From Rubrobacter aplysinae (GTDB taxonomy: Bacteria > Actinomycetota > Rubrobacteria > Rubrobacterales > Rubrobacteraceae): a stretch of 64,000 bases of DNA. Shown in pieces: positions 8,033 through 16,136 of this stretch. Within the stretch, counting starts at the first letter, position 1; every line of letters begins with the position of its first letter. Below the pieces are notes generated by a model that saw only the letters and a program-made list of their open reading frames with translations, did not search any database and was not told the DNA's origin. The translations under genes were made by a program, and so were the position numbers. Location: contig NZ_LEKH01000010.1 in assembly GCF_001029505.1 (NCBI RefSeq), forward strand, positions 1 through 64,000, written 5' to 3'.

Positions 8033-9655
8033 CTACTCGCCCTCCACCCGCTTCCACAGATAGGTCTGATCCCCGGTGCTGAGGTTTATCACGAGCCTGT
8101 CGTACTCCTCGCGGAAGCCCGGGGTGTTCGCGAGCTCCTTCTCGCTGGCGAAGGTGAACGGGGGTGTGATCTCGGGCACCATTATGTAGTCCGGCTCCCG
8201 GGAGAGGATGTACTCGCCGTCGCTGGTCTGGTGTCCCGGCTTCAGGCTCGGGTACTTCTCGCCGTGGTGGGCTATGTAGCTGTCGTTGAGCCCGAGCATG
8301 TCCACGAGACGCAGATCCGAGTAGTATCCGAACGCCCCGACCCCGTCCCTGGCTACCAGGGCATTCGGGGCATTCTCGTCGAACCAGTCGGCGGCGGCGT
8401 GCCGCCGCTCGGTCATGGACGCCAGATAATCGCCGTGCTTCTTCTCTTCCTTGACCTGATCCGGGACCCCGGACAGGAACACGGAGACCGCGAAGATCAG
8501 GGGCAGAGCCACGGAGACCGCCCCGAGGACGGATCTCGTGCGCGTCGAGGAGCCCGCCGCCGCGCGGAGCACCAGCCCGGACCCGACGACGGCCAGAGTG
8601 TACAGCACGGGCAACATCGGCTGTAAGAACCTGCCAAAAGGCATGTAGTCGCCCCCGGCGTAGACCACGTACGCCGCCCACACCGGCACGAGGCCTGTCA
8701 CGGCGAGGTTCCGCTTCAAGAACCCACGGTGCGCCACGGCCCCGGCAATGACCAGGACCCAGGCCACGGGAAACCAGTTTTCCTGGGCGGTCTCCACGAT
8801 GTACGGCACCCCCCAGCGCTCCATCACCTCCAGACCACCGGCCTTGGCGAACGCGGTATTCGGAATCGGGGAACCATAGTAGTAGAGCCGCCACAGCGTA
8901 ACCCCGGCGATCACGAGCCCGCCCGGCAACGCGGCGGCGAGCGTCCTGCGCCACCGGGCTCCGCCGGACCACAGGGCGTAAGCCGCCGCGGCGAAGAGGA
9001 GCACCAGTGCGCCCTCGGGACGGGTTATGGCCGCCGCGCCGAGCAGCAGGCTGCCCGAAACGGCACACCACAGCTTCCCCCCTCCCCTGAGAAAGTATAG
9101 CCCGGCCATCACGAGGAACCCGAAGAACACCACCTCCAGGCCGGAGGCCGCGTAGTAAGCAAAGCCGGGCGCTAGAGCCAGGAGGAAAGGCGCGCCCACG
9201 GCCCCGGTGGCGGCCATGGGCCGGGATACACCGCTCCCGAAGAGCTCCTCGAAGCCCCAGGCCCACGCCAGGAGCAGCGTAAGCACGCCGAAGATCAAAC
9301 CCAAAGCCACCGACACGGCGGGCAATCCGGCCCCGCTTATCCACGAGCCCACGGCTAGGGAGAGGGTCCACAGCAGGTTGGTGATCCCCTCGACCTGCTG
9401 GCCGTCGGGGTTGAACACCAGCCCCTCTCCGGCGAGCAGGTTCTGGGCGTAGCGAAACGAGATGTAGGCGTCCTCGTCCACGGCGCCCACGTTCGCGGCG
9501 CGAGACAGAAACAGGGCGACCGCCGCGGCCAACTCCGCGACTACGAGCACCGCCAGAGACACGACGCCCGCCAGCTCCGCCGGCTTTCTGGAGCATCCCG
9601 TCCTGATCCCGCCTCTCCCCGCCAGCTTCTCCGGGAAACCAACGCTTCGCTTCAT
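8033..9655 (-). CDS. GT-C-fold polyprenyl-phosphate-sugar glycosyltransferase (AftB/PMT-like)
   Basis: A 540-residue multispanning protein with a motif near the N terminus, VDEDAYISFRYAQNLLAGEG, of the type found in GT-C arabinofuranosyl- and mannosyltransferases; acidic residues in the first outer loop act in catalysis and metal binding. About ten hydrophobic helices follow. A C-terminal outer domain (about residues 415-540) has the pattern seen in such enzymes (AADWFDENAP, GYYSDLRLVDMLGL). It probably transfers a lipid-linked sugar onto a cell-envelope polymer or protein. I chose the ATG at 9655 because GGGAG lies six bases upstream. The 49-residue extension upstream is basic and non-conserved. 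Donor and acceptor cannot be inferred. Confidence 0.72.
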   Translation of the reverse strand: MKRSVGFPEKLAGRGGIRTGCSRKPAELAGVVSLAVLVVAELAAAVALFLSRAANVGAVDEDAYISFRYAQNLLAGEGLVFNPDGQQVEGITNLLWTLSLAVGSWISGAGLPAVSVALGLIFGVLTLLLAWAWGFEELFGSGVSRPMAATGAVGAPFLLALAPGFAYYAASGLEVVFFGFLVMAGLYFLRGGGKLWCAVSGSLLLGAAAITRPEGALVLLFAAAAYALWSGGARWRRTLAAALPGGLVIAGVTLWRLYYYGSPIPNTAFAKAGGLEVMERWGVPYIVETAQENWFPVAWVLVIAGAVAHRGFLKRNLAVTGLVPVWAAYVVYAGGDYMPFGRFLQPMLPVLYTLAVVGSGLVLRAAAGSSTRTRSVLGAVSVALPLIFAVSVFLSGVPDQVKEEKKHGDYLASMTERRHAAADWFDENAPNALVARDGVGAFGYYSDLRLVDMLGLNDSYIAHHGEKYPSLKPGHQTSDGEYILSREPDYIMVPEITPPFTFASEKELANTPGFREEYDRLVINLSTGDQTYLWKRVEGE

Positions 9656-9960
9656 ACACTCCCGTTCGACTCCGGGGTCCCGCCCGAAACCCCATGCCCG
9701 CCCGACAACCCGGAAACACGAGACCCGGCGCCCCATCCCGCATAGCCACGTGCCGGCGGGATAGCGCCCGTTCCGCCTTCCAGGGACCCTACCAATCTCC
9801 ACTAACGCCCAACGCTAACCGCGGACACTAGTGTACAGCGATCCAGGCGGCCGGATACGGCGTTTTACCCTCGATCGTGTGTACTCTTTAGAACTTTAGG
9901 GTATCTAGTGAGTACTGGTAAGGGGTGAAAGTTTGACGACACAAAGGGGATGGTAGCGAG
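9656..9960. other. Divergent intergenic region
   Basis: About 305 bases separate the glycosyltransferase (minus) from a small plus-strand gene. The part from 9830 to 9920 is relatively A+T-rich and should contain the plus-strand promoter. TATCTA at 9901-9906 is a possible -10 but lacks a good -35. A GGGTATCTAGTG stretch here recurs upstream of the asparaginase gene near 16109; I cannot tell whether this is meaningful. No further gene seen. Confidence 0.3.
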
Positions 9961-10395
9961 ATGGAGACCAGCACACGGACCCAAAAATCCACCGGACGGC
10001 CGCCGTACTGGGTGATCACCCACAGCGGTGGCCCTCCCGGCAGACGCCGGAGGAGAGAAGCCGCCTACCGCGACATCCTGACTCTGGAGACCGCCGGTAA
10101 CAAGATACTGCCGCTATTCGGCTCCGAGACGGCGGCTTCGGAGTTCGCCGGACTCTACGAGGCCCAAACGGGGATGTCCGGCTGGGGGGCGACTCAGGCC
10201 TGGTCCGGGGAGCTCCTGATGCTCCTCTCGGCCAGCGGCTCGGGGGTCGGGGCGTGTTCGGGGGTCGGCGCGGTGACCTTCGATCCTCCAGTGGAGGCTA
10301 TCGAGGATGACGGCCGGAGCCTCAAGCTCCTCGGGGTGCGCTGCTTCATGGATCAACTCCTGGGCCGCGGCGACCGGTGGTGGCGGAGCCGGTAA
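9961..10395 (+). CDS. Hypothetical protein, 144 residues
   Basis: An open frame with ATG start and an AAGGGG about ten bases upstream. No family recognised. The middle (residues about 40-65: LETAGNKILPLFGSE, SEFAGLY) reads like a small mixed alpha/beta domain, followed by a Gly/Ser-rich stretch and a basic tail. No signal peptide or membrane helix. It stands alone: divergent from the glycosyltransferase and convergent with the alkyltransferase gene. About 185 bases follow before the next gene end, with a small GGCCCT/AGGGCC hairpin near 10473-10488. Probably real, but weakly supported. Confidence 0.45.
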   Translation: METSTRTQKSTGRPPYWVITHSGGPPGRRRRREAAYRDILTLETAGNKILPLFGSETAASEFAGLYEAQTGMSGWGATQAWSGELLMLLSASGSGVGACSGVGAVTFDPPVEAIEDDGRSLKLLGVRCFMDQLLGRGDRWWRSR

Positions 10396-10581
10396 GAGGA
10401 GACCGCGTGCTGGCCTTTCTCATAGCCAGAGAGCCCGGCCATTACGAGGAACCCGGAGTCCACCGTCTCCGCCTCGGCCCTGGTGAGGGCCAGGGCGTTC
10501 CACCGGACCAATCCCGACCAGAGCCTTCTGGTGGCAGTGACTTTGCCGGTCTAGCGGCCGCCGGGTTCGGTCCCGCCACGG

Positions 10582-11385
10582 CTACCCGGAGACCACCGGG
10601 CGGCACACTTTGCAGGGTCTATAACCGGCCCGTACCGCCTCCGCCGCCGAGCGGAAGCGCCGGCGGTTTCCGGGCTTTATCTTCCTGGCGCTGCGGCAGG
10701 TGGCGTAACAGAAGATCGCCGTGGACGGAGACCCGAGGTACGGGGAACCAGAGATCTCCGCGACCGGCACACCCTCCCTTTCGAGTAGCCCAACCTTCTC
10801 TCCGGCTCCGAAAGCGTAGTCGCCGGTGGCACCGTCGTTACGGACCACCCGGTGGCAGGGGATGACCAGCGGCACCGGGTTACGCGCCATCACCGAGCCG
10901 ACGGCGCGCGAGGCTCTGGGCGAGCCGGCCTCGCGCGCAACCCAGGCGTAGGGCCGCACCTCGCCCCGGGGGATGCCGCCCACCACCCCCAGCACCCGCT
11001 TCTGGAAGGCCGTAGTGCGCGAAAGATCCGTCGGGACTTCCGGGGTCTCTACCTTCTCCACCCGCTCCCCGGCTATCGCGGCGGCTACTCTGCGGGCCAG
11101 GATGCGTGTCCTCTCGTCCGTGCCCCAGGAGAGGAGCCTCCCGAAACGCTCTCTGTATAGCCGGGCGAACTCCTCTGGCGAGGCGGCCTTGCCAAGAGAG
11201 CGCACTCCCAGGTCGCTCGCCCCGACGTAGACCTCGCCCAGGGGCGAAGCGCACGAGAAGAGGCGGTCCGTTCCGGCCGCGAGCGCACGGTCTACCGTCT
11301 CCTCCGACTCTCTCGCCGGCATCTGGCGCGCCGCGGACTCTCCGAGCAGATCCTCGACCCATCTCTCGCCGTGTTCGTCATTCAT
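10582..11385 (-). CDS. ogt: O6-alkylguanine-DNA alkyltransferase fused to a C-terminal Ada-like zinc module
   Basis: A 267-residue protein. The central and C-terminal Ogt domain carries the acceptor-cysteine motif IPCHRVV (Cys177) and the helix-turn-helix segment ASRAVGSVMARNP. This suicide enzyme moves alkyl groups from O6-alkylguanine in DNA to its own cysteine. After it, residues about 216-263 contain four cysteines (226, 230, 258, 261) in C-x3-C and C-x2-C pairs with SAAEAVRAGYRPCKVCRP, like the Ada zinc domain. In E. coli Ada that domain is N-terminal, so the order here is reversed. The ATG at 11385 has GGGAG eight bases upstream. The gene follows an ECF sigma factor by 16 bases, so the two are probably co-transcribed. 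Confidence 0.85.
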   Translation of the reverse strand: MNDEHGERWVEDLLGESAARQMPARESEETVDRALAAGTDRLFSCASPLGEVYVGASDLGVRSLGKAASPEEFARLYRERFGRLLSWGTDERTRILARRVAAAIAGERVEKVETPEVPTDLSRTTAFQKRVLGVVGGIPRGEVRPYAWVAREAGSPRASRAVGSVMARNPVPLVIPCHRVVRNDGATGDYAFGAGEKVGLLEREGVPVAEISGSPYLGSPSTAIFCYATCRSARKIKPGNRRRFRSAAEAVRAGYRPCKVCRPVVSG

Positions 11386-11401
11386 GTATTCTCCCGGTTC
11401 T

Positions 11402-12055
11402 CTAGCGTGCCTGATCCGGCCCCGCTTCATCGGCTAGAAGCGTGCCCAGCCTTCCGATACCCCGGCGCACCAGGGTCTTACAGGTGTTCTCCGGCCATCC
11501 GGTCGCCGCCGCAACCCCGGCGTACGGCAGATCCTCCAGATAGCGGAGCGCCACCGCGACCCGCTGCCGCTCGGGGAGCTTCGCCAGGGCATCTAGCGCG
11601 TCCATCCAGGACTCTTCCCGAGCCTCATCCCGAGCTCCGCCGGGACTCGGTGCAATCTCGGGGACGGAGCGCTCCCGGTCACCCTCGCGCCAGACATTGC
11701 GCACCACATTCAGGGTGATGCGGTACAGCCAGGGACGCAGAGACAGCGACTCGATGCGCTCTTCCGGGTATCCGCCAAGCGCGGCGAAAGCCCTCGAGAA
11801 GGCCTCCTGCACCGCATCCTCGGCGGCCTCCGGGCCGCCCAGCAGGGCCCGGGAGTAGCGAAAGAGCTCGGCGCGGTGCCGCTCCACCAGCTCCCGCGGG
11901 GCGGCGGGGTCTCCCCCCGCCAGCCGCCGCGAGAGAGACTCGGGGCTGCCCGCTTCGATTCCCGCCTCGCCTCTCACCTCGCCTCCCGCATCTACATCCA
12001 CCCCCGTGTAACACGCCGGGCGCCCGGAAAGTTTCACCCCGCCCGCTCCACGCAT
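11402..12055 (-). CDS. ECF-type RNA polymerase sigma factor
   Basis: Up to 217 residues. Region 2 is seen as ELVERHRAELFRYSRALLGG and EDAVQEAFSRAF, and region 4 as LPERQRVAVALRYLEDL followed by a helix-turn-helix (GVAAATGWPENTCKTLVRRG). Regions 1 and 3 are absent, as usual for ECF sigmas. The start is unsure: the ATG at 12055 has no good binding site, and GTG codons at about 12001 or 11974 would remove unconserved residues. No anti-sigma factor follows; the alkyltransferase-zinc fusion occupies the place where one is usual. Confidence 0.82.
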   Translation of the reverse strand: MRGAGGVKLSGRPACYTGVDVDAGGEVRGEAGIEAGSPESLSRRLAGGDPAAPRELVERHRAELFRYSRALLGGPEAAEDAVQEAFSRAFAALGGYPEERIESLSLRPWLYRITLNVVRNVWREGDRERSVPEIAPSPGGARDEAREESWMDALDALAKLPERQRVAVALRYLEDLPYAGVAAATGWPENTCKTLVRRGIGRLGTLLADEAGPDQAR

Positions 12056-12232
12056 AAAAGGGACGAGTCAGGGGCGCGTACACGAAGCTCACCCCACGCT
12101 GTAATGTAGATGCGGTGAAGGCGTGATGCAGGCTCCGCGTGCGGTAGCATAACCGGTTCGATCCGGGCGCCTGGGTGGCTCAGATAGCCTGGAGAGTTCG
12201 TGGCGGGTCAAGCGAGTGAGTCAGGAGTAGAG

Positions 12233-12691
12233 ATGCCGGGAACCGTGGAGGAGATCTACATAGCCCCCGAGGGTAGCGTGCAGATGCGGAGGGTGGAGTC
12301 AGCCAGCGCGCTCGCCGGATGCGGCCTGGACGGGGACCGTTACTGCGAGGGCACCGGATACTGGACGCCCATGGGTGACGTCTGCGAGGTAACCCTCATA
12401 GCCTCCGAGGACCTGGACTACATACAGACCGAGATCGGCCTGCGGGTAAAGAGCGGCGAGCACCGGCGTAACATCATCACCAGCGGCATAGACCTCTCCG
12501 GGCTCTCCGGCAAGCGATTCCGGGTCGGGGAAGCCATCCTACGCTACGACAGGCCGAGGCCACCCTGCAAGCACATCCAGGATCTCACGGAGCCCGGCAT
12601 GACCCGGGCGCTGGTTGGCCGGAGCGGACACTGCGCCAGGGTCGTGCAGGCCGGCACCATCCGCCCCGGGGATGGCATCAAGCCCGAGTAA
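12233..12691 (+). CDS. MOSC-domain protein
   Basis: A 152-residue single-domain MOSC protein, related to the C-terminal domain of molybdenum cofactor sulfurase and to YiiM. The conserved parts are visible: GLDGDRYCEGTGYW, EVTLIASEDLD, RRNIITSGIDLSGLSGKRF and the conserved cysteine in RPRPPCKHIQ. It is expected to carry sulfur or bind molybdenum cofactor; no other Moco gene lies nearby. I chose the ATG at 12233, which has AGGAG six bases upstream, over a GTG at 12200. Divergent from the sigma factor and convergent with msrA. Confidence 0.8.
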   Translation: MPGTVEEIYIAPEGSVQMRRVESASALAGCGLDGDRYCEGTGYWTPMGDVCEVTLIASEDLDYIQTEIGLRVKSGEHRRNIITSGIDLSGLSGKRFRVGEAILRYDRPRPPCKHIQDLTEPGMTRALVGRSGHCARVVQAGTIRPGDGIKPE

Positions 12692-12742
12692 TCCAAGGTA
12701 ACCTGGAGTGATATGGAGTAGGCCAGCGTAGCCGCGGACCGG

Positions 12743-13240
12743 CTACACCGGGCAGGAGGCTATACCCTTCTTCTCGAAGTAACGCTGGTGGTACTCCTCG
12801 GCCCGGTAGAATGGCCCGGCGGCCGTGATCTCCGTTGCTATCGACTTCCGGAGCGCGGACTGGGCCCGCTCCTTCGAGGCCTCGGCGCTCCGGAGCTGAT
12901 CCTCATCCTGGTAGAAGATCGCCGAGCGGTACTGGGTGCCGACGTCCGGGCCCTGGCGATTTTTCTGGGTGGGGTCGTGCAGACTCCAGAAAACGTCCAG
13001 AAGCTCGTCGTAGCTGACCTTCTCGGGATCGTACTCGACCTCTACCACCTCGGCGTGCCCCGTGCGACCGCTGCACACCTGCTCGTAGGATGGGTCGGCC
13101 ACACTGCCGCCCGAGTACCCGACAGGAGCGTCGATCACGCCCGGCACCTTCCGAAACGCCGACTCCACGCCCCAGAAGCATCCTGCCCCGAAGATCGCAC
13201 TCCGCGTACTGTTTGCCCCGGCACTACCGTTTTCCGACAT
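12743..13240 (-). CDS. msrA: Peptide methionine-(S)-S-oxide reductase MsrA
   Basis: A 165-residue MsrA, which repairs methionine-S-sulfoxide in proteins using thioredoxin. The active-site motif GAGCFWG lies at about residues 18-24, with [49 protein letters not shown] split across the fold as expected. A likely resolving cysteine lies at the extreme C terminus (ASCPV). No MsrB domain is attached. The start is ATG with GGAG upstream. A tiny membrane-peptide gene ends 67 bases upstream on the same strand. Confidence 0.95.
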   Translation of the reverse strand: MSENGSAGANSTRSAIFGAGCFWGVESAFRKVPGVIDAPVGYSGGSVADPSYEQVCSGRTGHAEVVEVEYDPEKVSYDELLDVFWSLHDPTQKNRQGPDVGTQYRSAIFYQDEDQLRSAEASKERAQSALRKSIATEITAAGPFYRAEEYHQRYFEKKGIASCPV

Positions 13241-13307
13241 ATCCCGCTCCTCTATAAAAGCTATTCGTCAGCAGTATCGTGCTCCGCGCCCGCCGTGCCT
13301 CCGTACC

Positions 13308-13394
13308 TTACTCCCCGGAGATTCCGATCAGTATCAGGGCGAACGGCACAATGGCCGTTAGAATCAGCACCGCGTACGGGATTATCTCCGCCAT
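13308..13394 (-). CDS. Putative 28-residue single-pass membrane peptide
   Basis: A short frame of 28 codons running from ATG at 13394 to TAA at 13308. The product begins MAEIIPYAVLILTAI, continues as a single hydrophobic helix and ends GISGE, giving one clear transmembrane segment with short charged ends. A very strong ribosome site (GAGGAGAAGGAGAG) precedes the ATG by about six bases, which is the main reason to believe it. A TAAAAT at 13470-13475 (minus strand) could be its -10 box. It may be a subunit or regulator of a membrane complex, but I do not recognise it. It lies upstream of msrA on the same strand. Confidence 0.5.
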   Translation of the reverse strand: MAEIIPYAVLILTAIVPFALILIGISGE

Positions 13395-13780
13395 CTCGAC
13401 TCTCCTTCTCCTCGCTTCTCCAGGCTCCGACTAGCATCTCGGCTCCGATGCTCCGGCTGTACCGGTATTTTACCCTGGTTACGGCCCGTCTTCCGCGTTT
13501 TCGGGGATCTCTTTCCACCTCCCCGCGCCTTCCAGCCACGGCCTCCACTTCATCGCATCGCCTGTCTCGGAAGGGAGCCGGGCGATCGGAACGCGTTAAA
13601 GTCCCAGCCTCTAGGAGACGACAAAGAGACGACGAAGAGACGACAAGCTGGTTGCCGCCCTCACACGGCACGACGAGGACGGTCGTGGGGAGGGCGTACG
13701 GGATCAGCCCGCGCGAGATTTCATAAGAAGAATAAGAAGGCGAGTCGCCGCCAGTGATAATCCCGGCGAAGGGAGAGATA
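13395..13780. other. Intergenic region between the membrane peptide and the exported peptidase
   Basis: About 386 bases with divergent promoters expected at each end. The minus-strand half holds the strong ribosome site and a -10-like TAAAAT for the peptide gene. The plus-strand half contains purine-rich repeats (GACGACAAAGAGACGACGAAGAGACGAC, split here only by single bases) at about 13617-13646. No further gene is seen. Confidence 0.35.
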
Positions 13781-15070
13781 GTGGACCAGAATGCTCGGAG
13801 AATGGGATCGTCCCCCGGCCTAGAGGCCCCGGGAACCTTGGAGGCTGAAACCCCGGGGACCGGGTTTAGCCGCCGGGACTTTTTGAAGATGAGCAGCGCC
13901 GGGGTGGCGGGGGCAGCGCTGCTGGCGACGCCCGGGGTGGCCTCGGCCCGGACCCGGCCTTACGTGGACTTCAACGAGCATCGCGGGGGCCACTTCGACA
14001 AGGGCAGGAAGCGGGGAGTCACCGTCAGAAACGGCGTCCTGCGGCTCTCGAACCCGATGAAGAGGGGTAGCAGATACATCGGTATCCTCACCTCGCGGCC
14101 GGTTCGCACCTCCGTGGGCTTCGACACCATGATCCCGTCCTGGGAGGCAAGGACGCCGCCGGGGACCCGGATGCTGGTGCTGGTCAGGGTCCGCTACGGC
14201 GGCCGCTGGAGCTCGTGGATGAACCTCGGCAACTACTCCGCGGCGGGCCGCAGCCGCAGCGCGAGCCCGGCCTACGGAAACTGGCGCGTCGCCGTGGACA
14301 CCATACAGTCGCGGCACGGGGAGCGGGCCGGAGCGTATCAGTATCAGTTGCGTTTGATCTCGTCCCGCAAGAACCGCAGCCCCGTAGTGCGGCGCTTCTC
14401 GACGGCTTCTTCCCAGGTCACGAACCACGGCAGGTTCATAGATTCTGGGAACCTGAAGCGCGCCTATGGTGAGAGCCTCCCCGTACCCCGCTTCTCCCAG
14501 TACGACTACGACCGGGGCGCGGCCTGGTGCAGCCCGACCTCCATGAGCATGGTGCTGGGCTACTGGAGCCGCCGCACGAATCGCAGAGGCTGGAGGCGGA
14601 CCCCGCCCCAGGTCGCCCCGCGCGTGTACGACGCCGGAGCCCGCCTGTGGGGCAACTGGCCCTTCAACACCGGATTCGCCGGACATCTAGGGCTGGAGTC
14701 CAGCGTGACCCGCTTCAACTCGTTGCAACAGGTCGAACGCTGGATAGACAAGGGTATACCCGTGATCGCGAGCGTCGCCTGGGACAACCGCTACCGCGGC
14801 CGGAGGCTGAACAACGCCTCCATACCCCGCGCCACCTACGGGCACCTGATGGTGATCGTGGGCTTCACGAACAGAGGAGACGTGATCGTCAACGACCCGG
14901 CCGCCTCCCCGCGCCGGACGGTGCGCCGGGTCTACGACCGGGGCCAGTTCCGCCGGGCCTGGCTGAACAGCGATCGCTGGCTGGGCGGACGCTCGGACGG
15001 CGTCGTGTACCTCGTGCATCCCAGAGGCTGGACCACGCCATACAACTACGCCTCCAACGGTAGCTGGTAG
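13781..15070 (+). CDS. Tat-exported C39-like cysteine peptidase domain protein
   Basis: A 429-residue protein with a twin-arginine signal (SRRDFLKMSSAG at about 30-41, then a hydrophobic helix ending GVASA). The middle is a beta-rich region with Arg/Ser repeats. The C-terminal part matches the C39_2-like papain fold: SQYDYDRGAAWCSPTSMSM places the nucleophile at Cys250, YGHLMVIVGF the histidine at 355, and VNDPA the third residue near 372. It probably acts outside the membrane on peptides or the cell wall. I chose the GTG at 13781 because GGGAG lies seven bases upstream; the ATG at 13802 is also possible. Substrate unknown. Confidence 0.72.
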   Translation: MDQNARRMGSSPGLEAPGTLEAETPGTGFSRRDFLKMSSAGVAGAALLATPGVASARTRPYVDFNEHRGGHFDKGRKRGVTVRNGVLRLSNPMKRGSRYIGILTSRPVRTSVGFDTMIPSWEARTPPGTRMLVLVRVRYGGRWSSWMNLGNYSAAGRSRSASPAYGNWRVAVDTIQSRHGERAGAYQYQLRLISSRKNRSPVVRRFSTASSQVTNHGRFIDSGNLKRAYGESLPVPRFSQYDYDRGAAWCSPTSMSMVLGYWSRRTNRRGWRRTPPQVAPRVYDAGARLWGNWPFNTGFAGHLGLESSVTRFNSLQQVERWIDKGIPVIASVAWDNRYRGRRLNNASIPRATYGHLMVIVGFTNRGDVIVNDPAASPRRTVRRVYDRGQFRRAWLNSDRWLGGRSDGVVYLVHPRGWTTPYNYASNGSW

Positions 15071-15078
15071 GCCGGAGA

Positions 15079-15498
15079 CTATCTTTCCAGAGTTTCCAGA
15101 GAACGCTGCATCCAGCGCGGGAACCTGGACCAGAAGACCCGCTGGGATAGCTCCCAAGCACCGGCGAAGGGGCCCCGGACGAGGCTATCGAGCTGTAGCG
15201 TGACCCCGGTACCGCCTCCGGGCTCGGGCTCCGCCCAGAACTGGAGCCTCGTCGGGCGGGACAGGCGCAGGCTCAGGGCGTAGCTTCCGTAGAAGTACTT
15301 GAGGTCCCGGTAGGCGACGCTCTGAGCCTCCGGGCCTTTTACCTCCCCGATCACCCCCGCGAAGTTGATAAACGGCCCGTGGTGGACGTTCAGGACTCCG
15401 GGCTCGAAGTCCCCGCCCACGAACTCGACCCTGAAGGGCCAGATCTGGCCCTCCGTGAATGTCGCCGGGTCGTTTAGCCAGCGCCACACCCTATCCAC
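15079..15498 (-). CDS. SRPBCC-fold (polyketide cyclase-like) protein with unresolved start
   Basis: A 139-residue product from the only canonical start, GTG at 15498. It has the helix-grip pattern of the SRPBCC superfamily (VWRWLNDPATFTE, GPFINFAGVIGEV, LQFWAEPEPGGGTGVTLQL). The conserved first strand and helix start upstream: codons reading VRHSYRKQFQTPYP lie in frame before this GTG. No ATG, GTG or TTG occurs between there and the TGA of the cupin gene at 15616-15618, which is in the same frame. The true start may be a non-standard codon (GTA at 15609, ACG at 15591), or this is a broken cupin-SRPBCC fusion. A ligand is not predictable. Confidence 0.55.
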   Translation of the reverse strand: MDRVWRWLNDPATFTEGQIWPFRVEFVGGDFEPGVLNVHHGPFINFAGVIGEVKGPEAQSVAYRDLKYFYGSYALSLRLSRPTRLQFWAEPEPGGGTGVTLQLDSLVRGPFAGAWELSQRVFWSRFPRWMQRSLETLER

Positions 15499-15615
15499 GG
15501 GGTACGGCGTCTGGAATTGCTTGCGGTAGGAGTGACGGACAAAACCGTCGGGCGCGCCGTTCGGCGCCTCCGGGACCCGCGGGCTAGGCGTACCGACGGC
15601 CGCCCCTACTCCTCG

Positions 15616-15960
15616 TCAGTCCTCGTCGCGGGACTCGACCTCGGCGGGCGGGCTGGTGGCCTCCACGGCGTTGAAGGTCTCCAGGATCTCGTACGTGTGA
15701 GAGGCACCTTTGGGCACGACCCAGGAGTCGCCGGGGTCGAGATCCACGACCTGTCCCTCCAGGTGGAGCCTTGCCCGGCCCCCGATCACGTACCCGACCG
15801 TCTCGTAGCTGCGCCGGGCCTCGGGCTTTGTCTCCCCGGGCTCTTCGCCGTCCCAGAGCCGCATGGAGACCGCCTTACCGTCGGCGAGATACTTCTGACC
15901 CATCTCGCCCCGGGGCGAGTGCTCTGAGTCAACCTTCTTGATGCTCTTGTCTTCGGACAC
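15616..15960 (-). CDS. Cupin-domain protein
   Basis: A 114-residue single cupin. The barrel is visible in YETVGYVIGGRARLHLEG and LDPGDSWVVPKGASHTYEI, with the motif-2 GDSWVVPKGASH close to consensus. Motif 1 lacks the usual HxH pair and has an ETVGYV sequence instead, so metal binding is doubtful. The start is GTG at 15960 with GGAGG close by. The TGA stop is followed by C, a leaky context, and the same frame continues into the SRPBCC sequence. Confidence 0.7.
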   Translation of the reverse strand: MSEDKSIKKVDSEHSPRGEMGQKYLADGKAVSMRLWDGEEPGETKPEARRSYETVGYVIGGRARLHLEGQVVDLDPGDSWVVPKGASHTYEILETFNAVEATSPPAEVESRDED

Positions 15961-16136
15961 GATCCTCCACTCCCATGCTCGCTTGCGCTCTTCTGTGCTC
16001 CTGCAACCCGTCTCGGTCTCACGATACCCACAAGACGGGGGATCTACTCTGGCGCGCCACAGACCCCGAGCCCGCGGGCGGCAGTCCCGGTATCATACCC
16101 ACCCGGACAGGGTATCTAGTGATAGGAGTTACCGTA

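Noticed and set aside
8022-9749. A 575-codon minus-strand frame over the glycosyltransferase gene
   Set aside because: Its Arg/Gly-rich composition and lack of membrane helices mark it as an out-of-frame shadow of the real GT-C gene.
12145-12215. tRNA-like GGTTCGATCC followed by a D-arm-like GGTGGCTCAG
   Set aside because: The T-loop-like piece lies before the D-arm-like piece and no acceptor or anticodon stem can be folded. It overlaps the leader of the MOSC gene.
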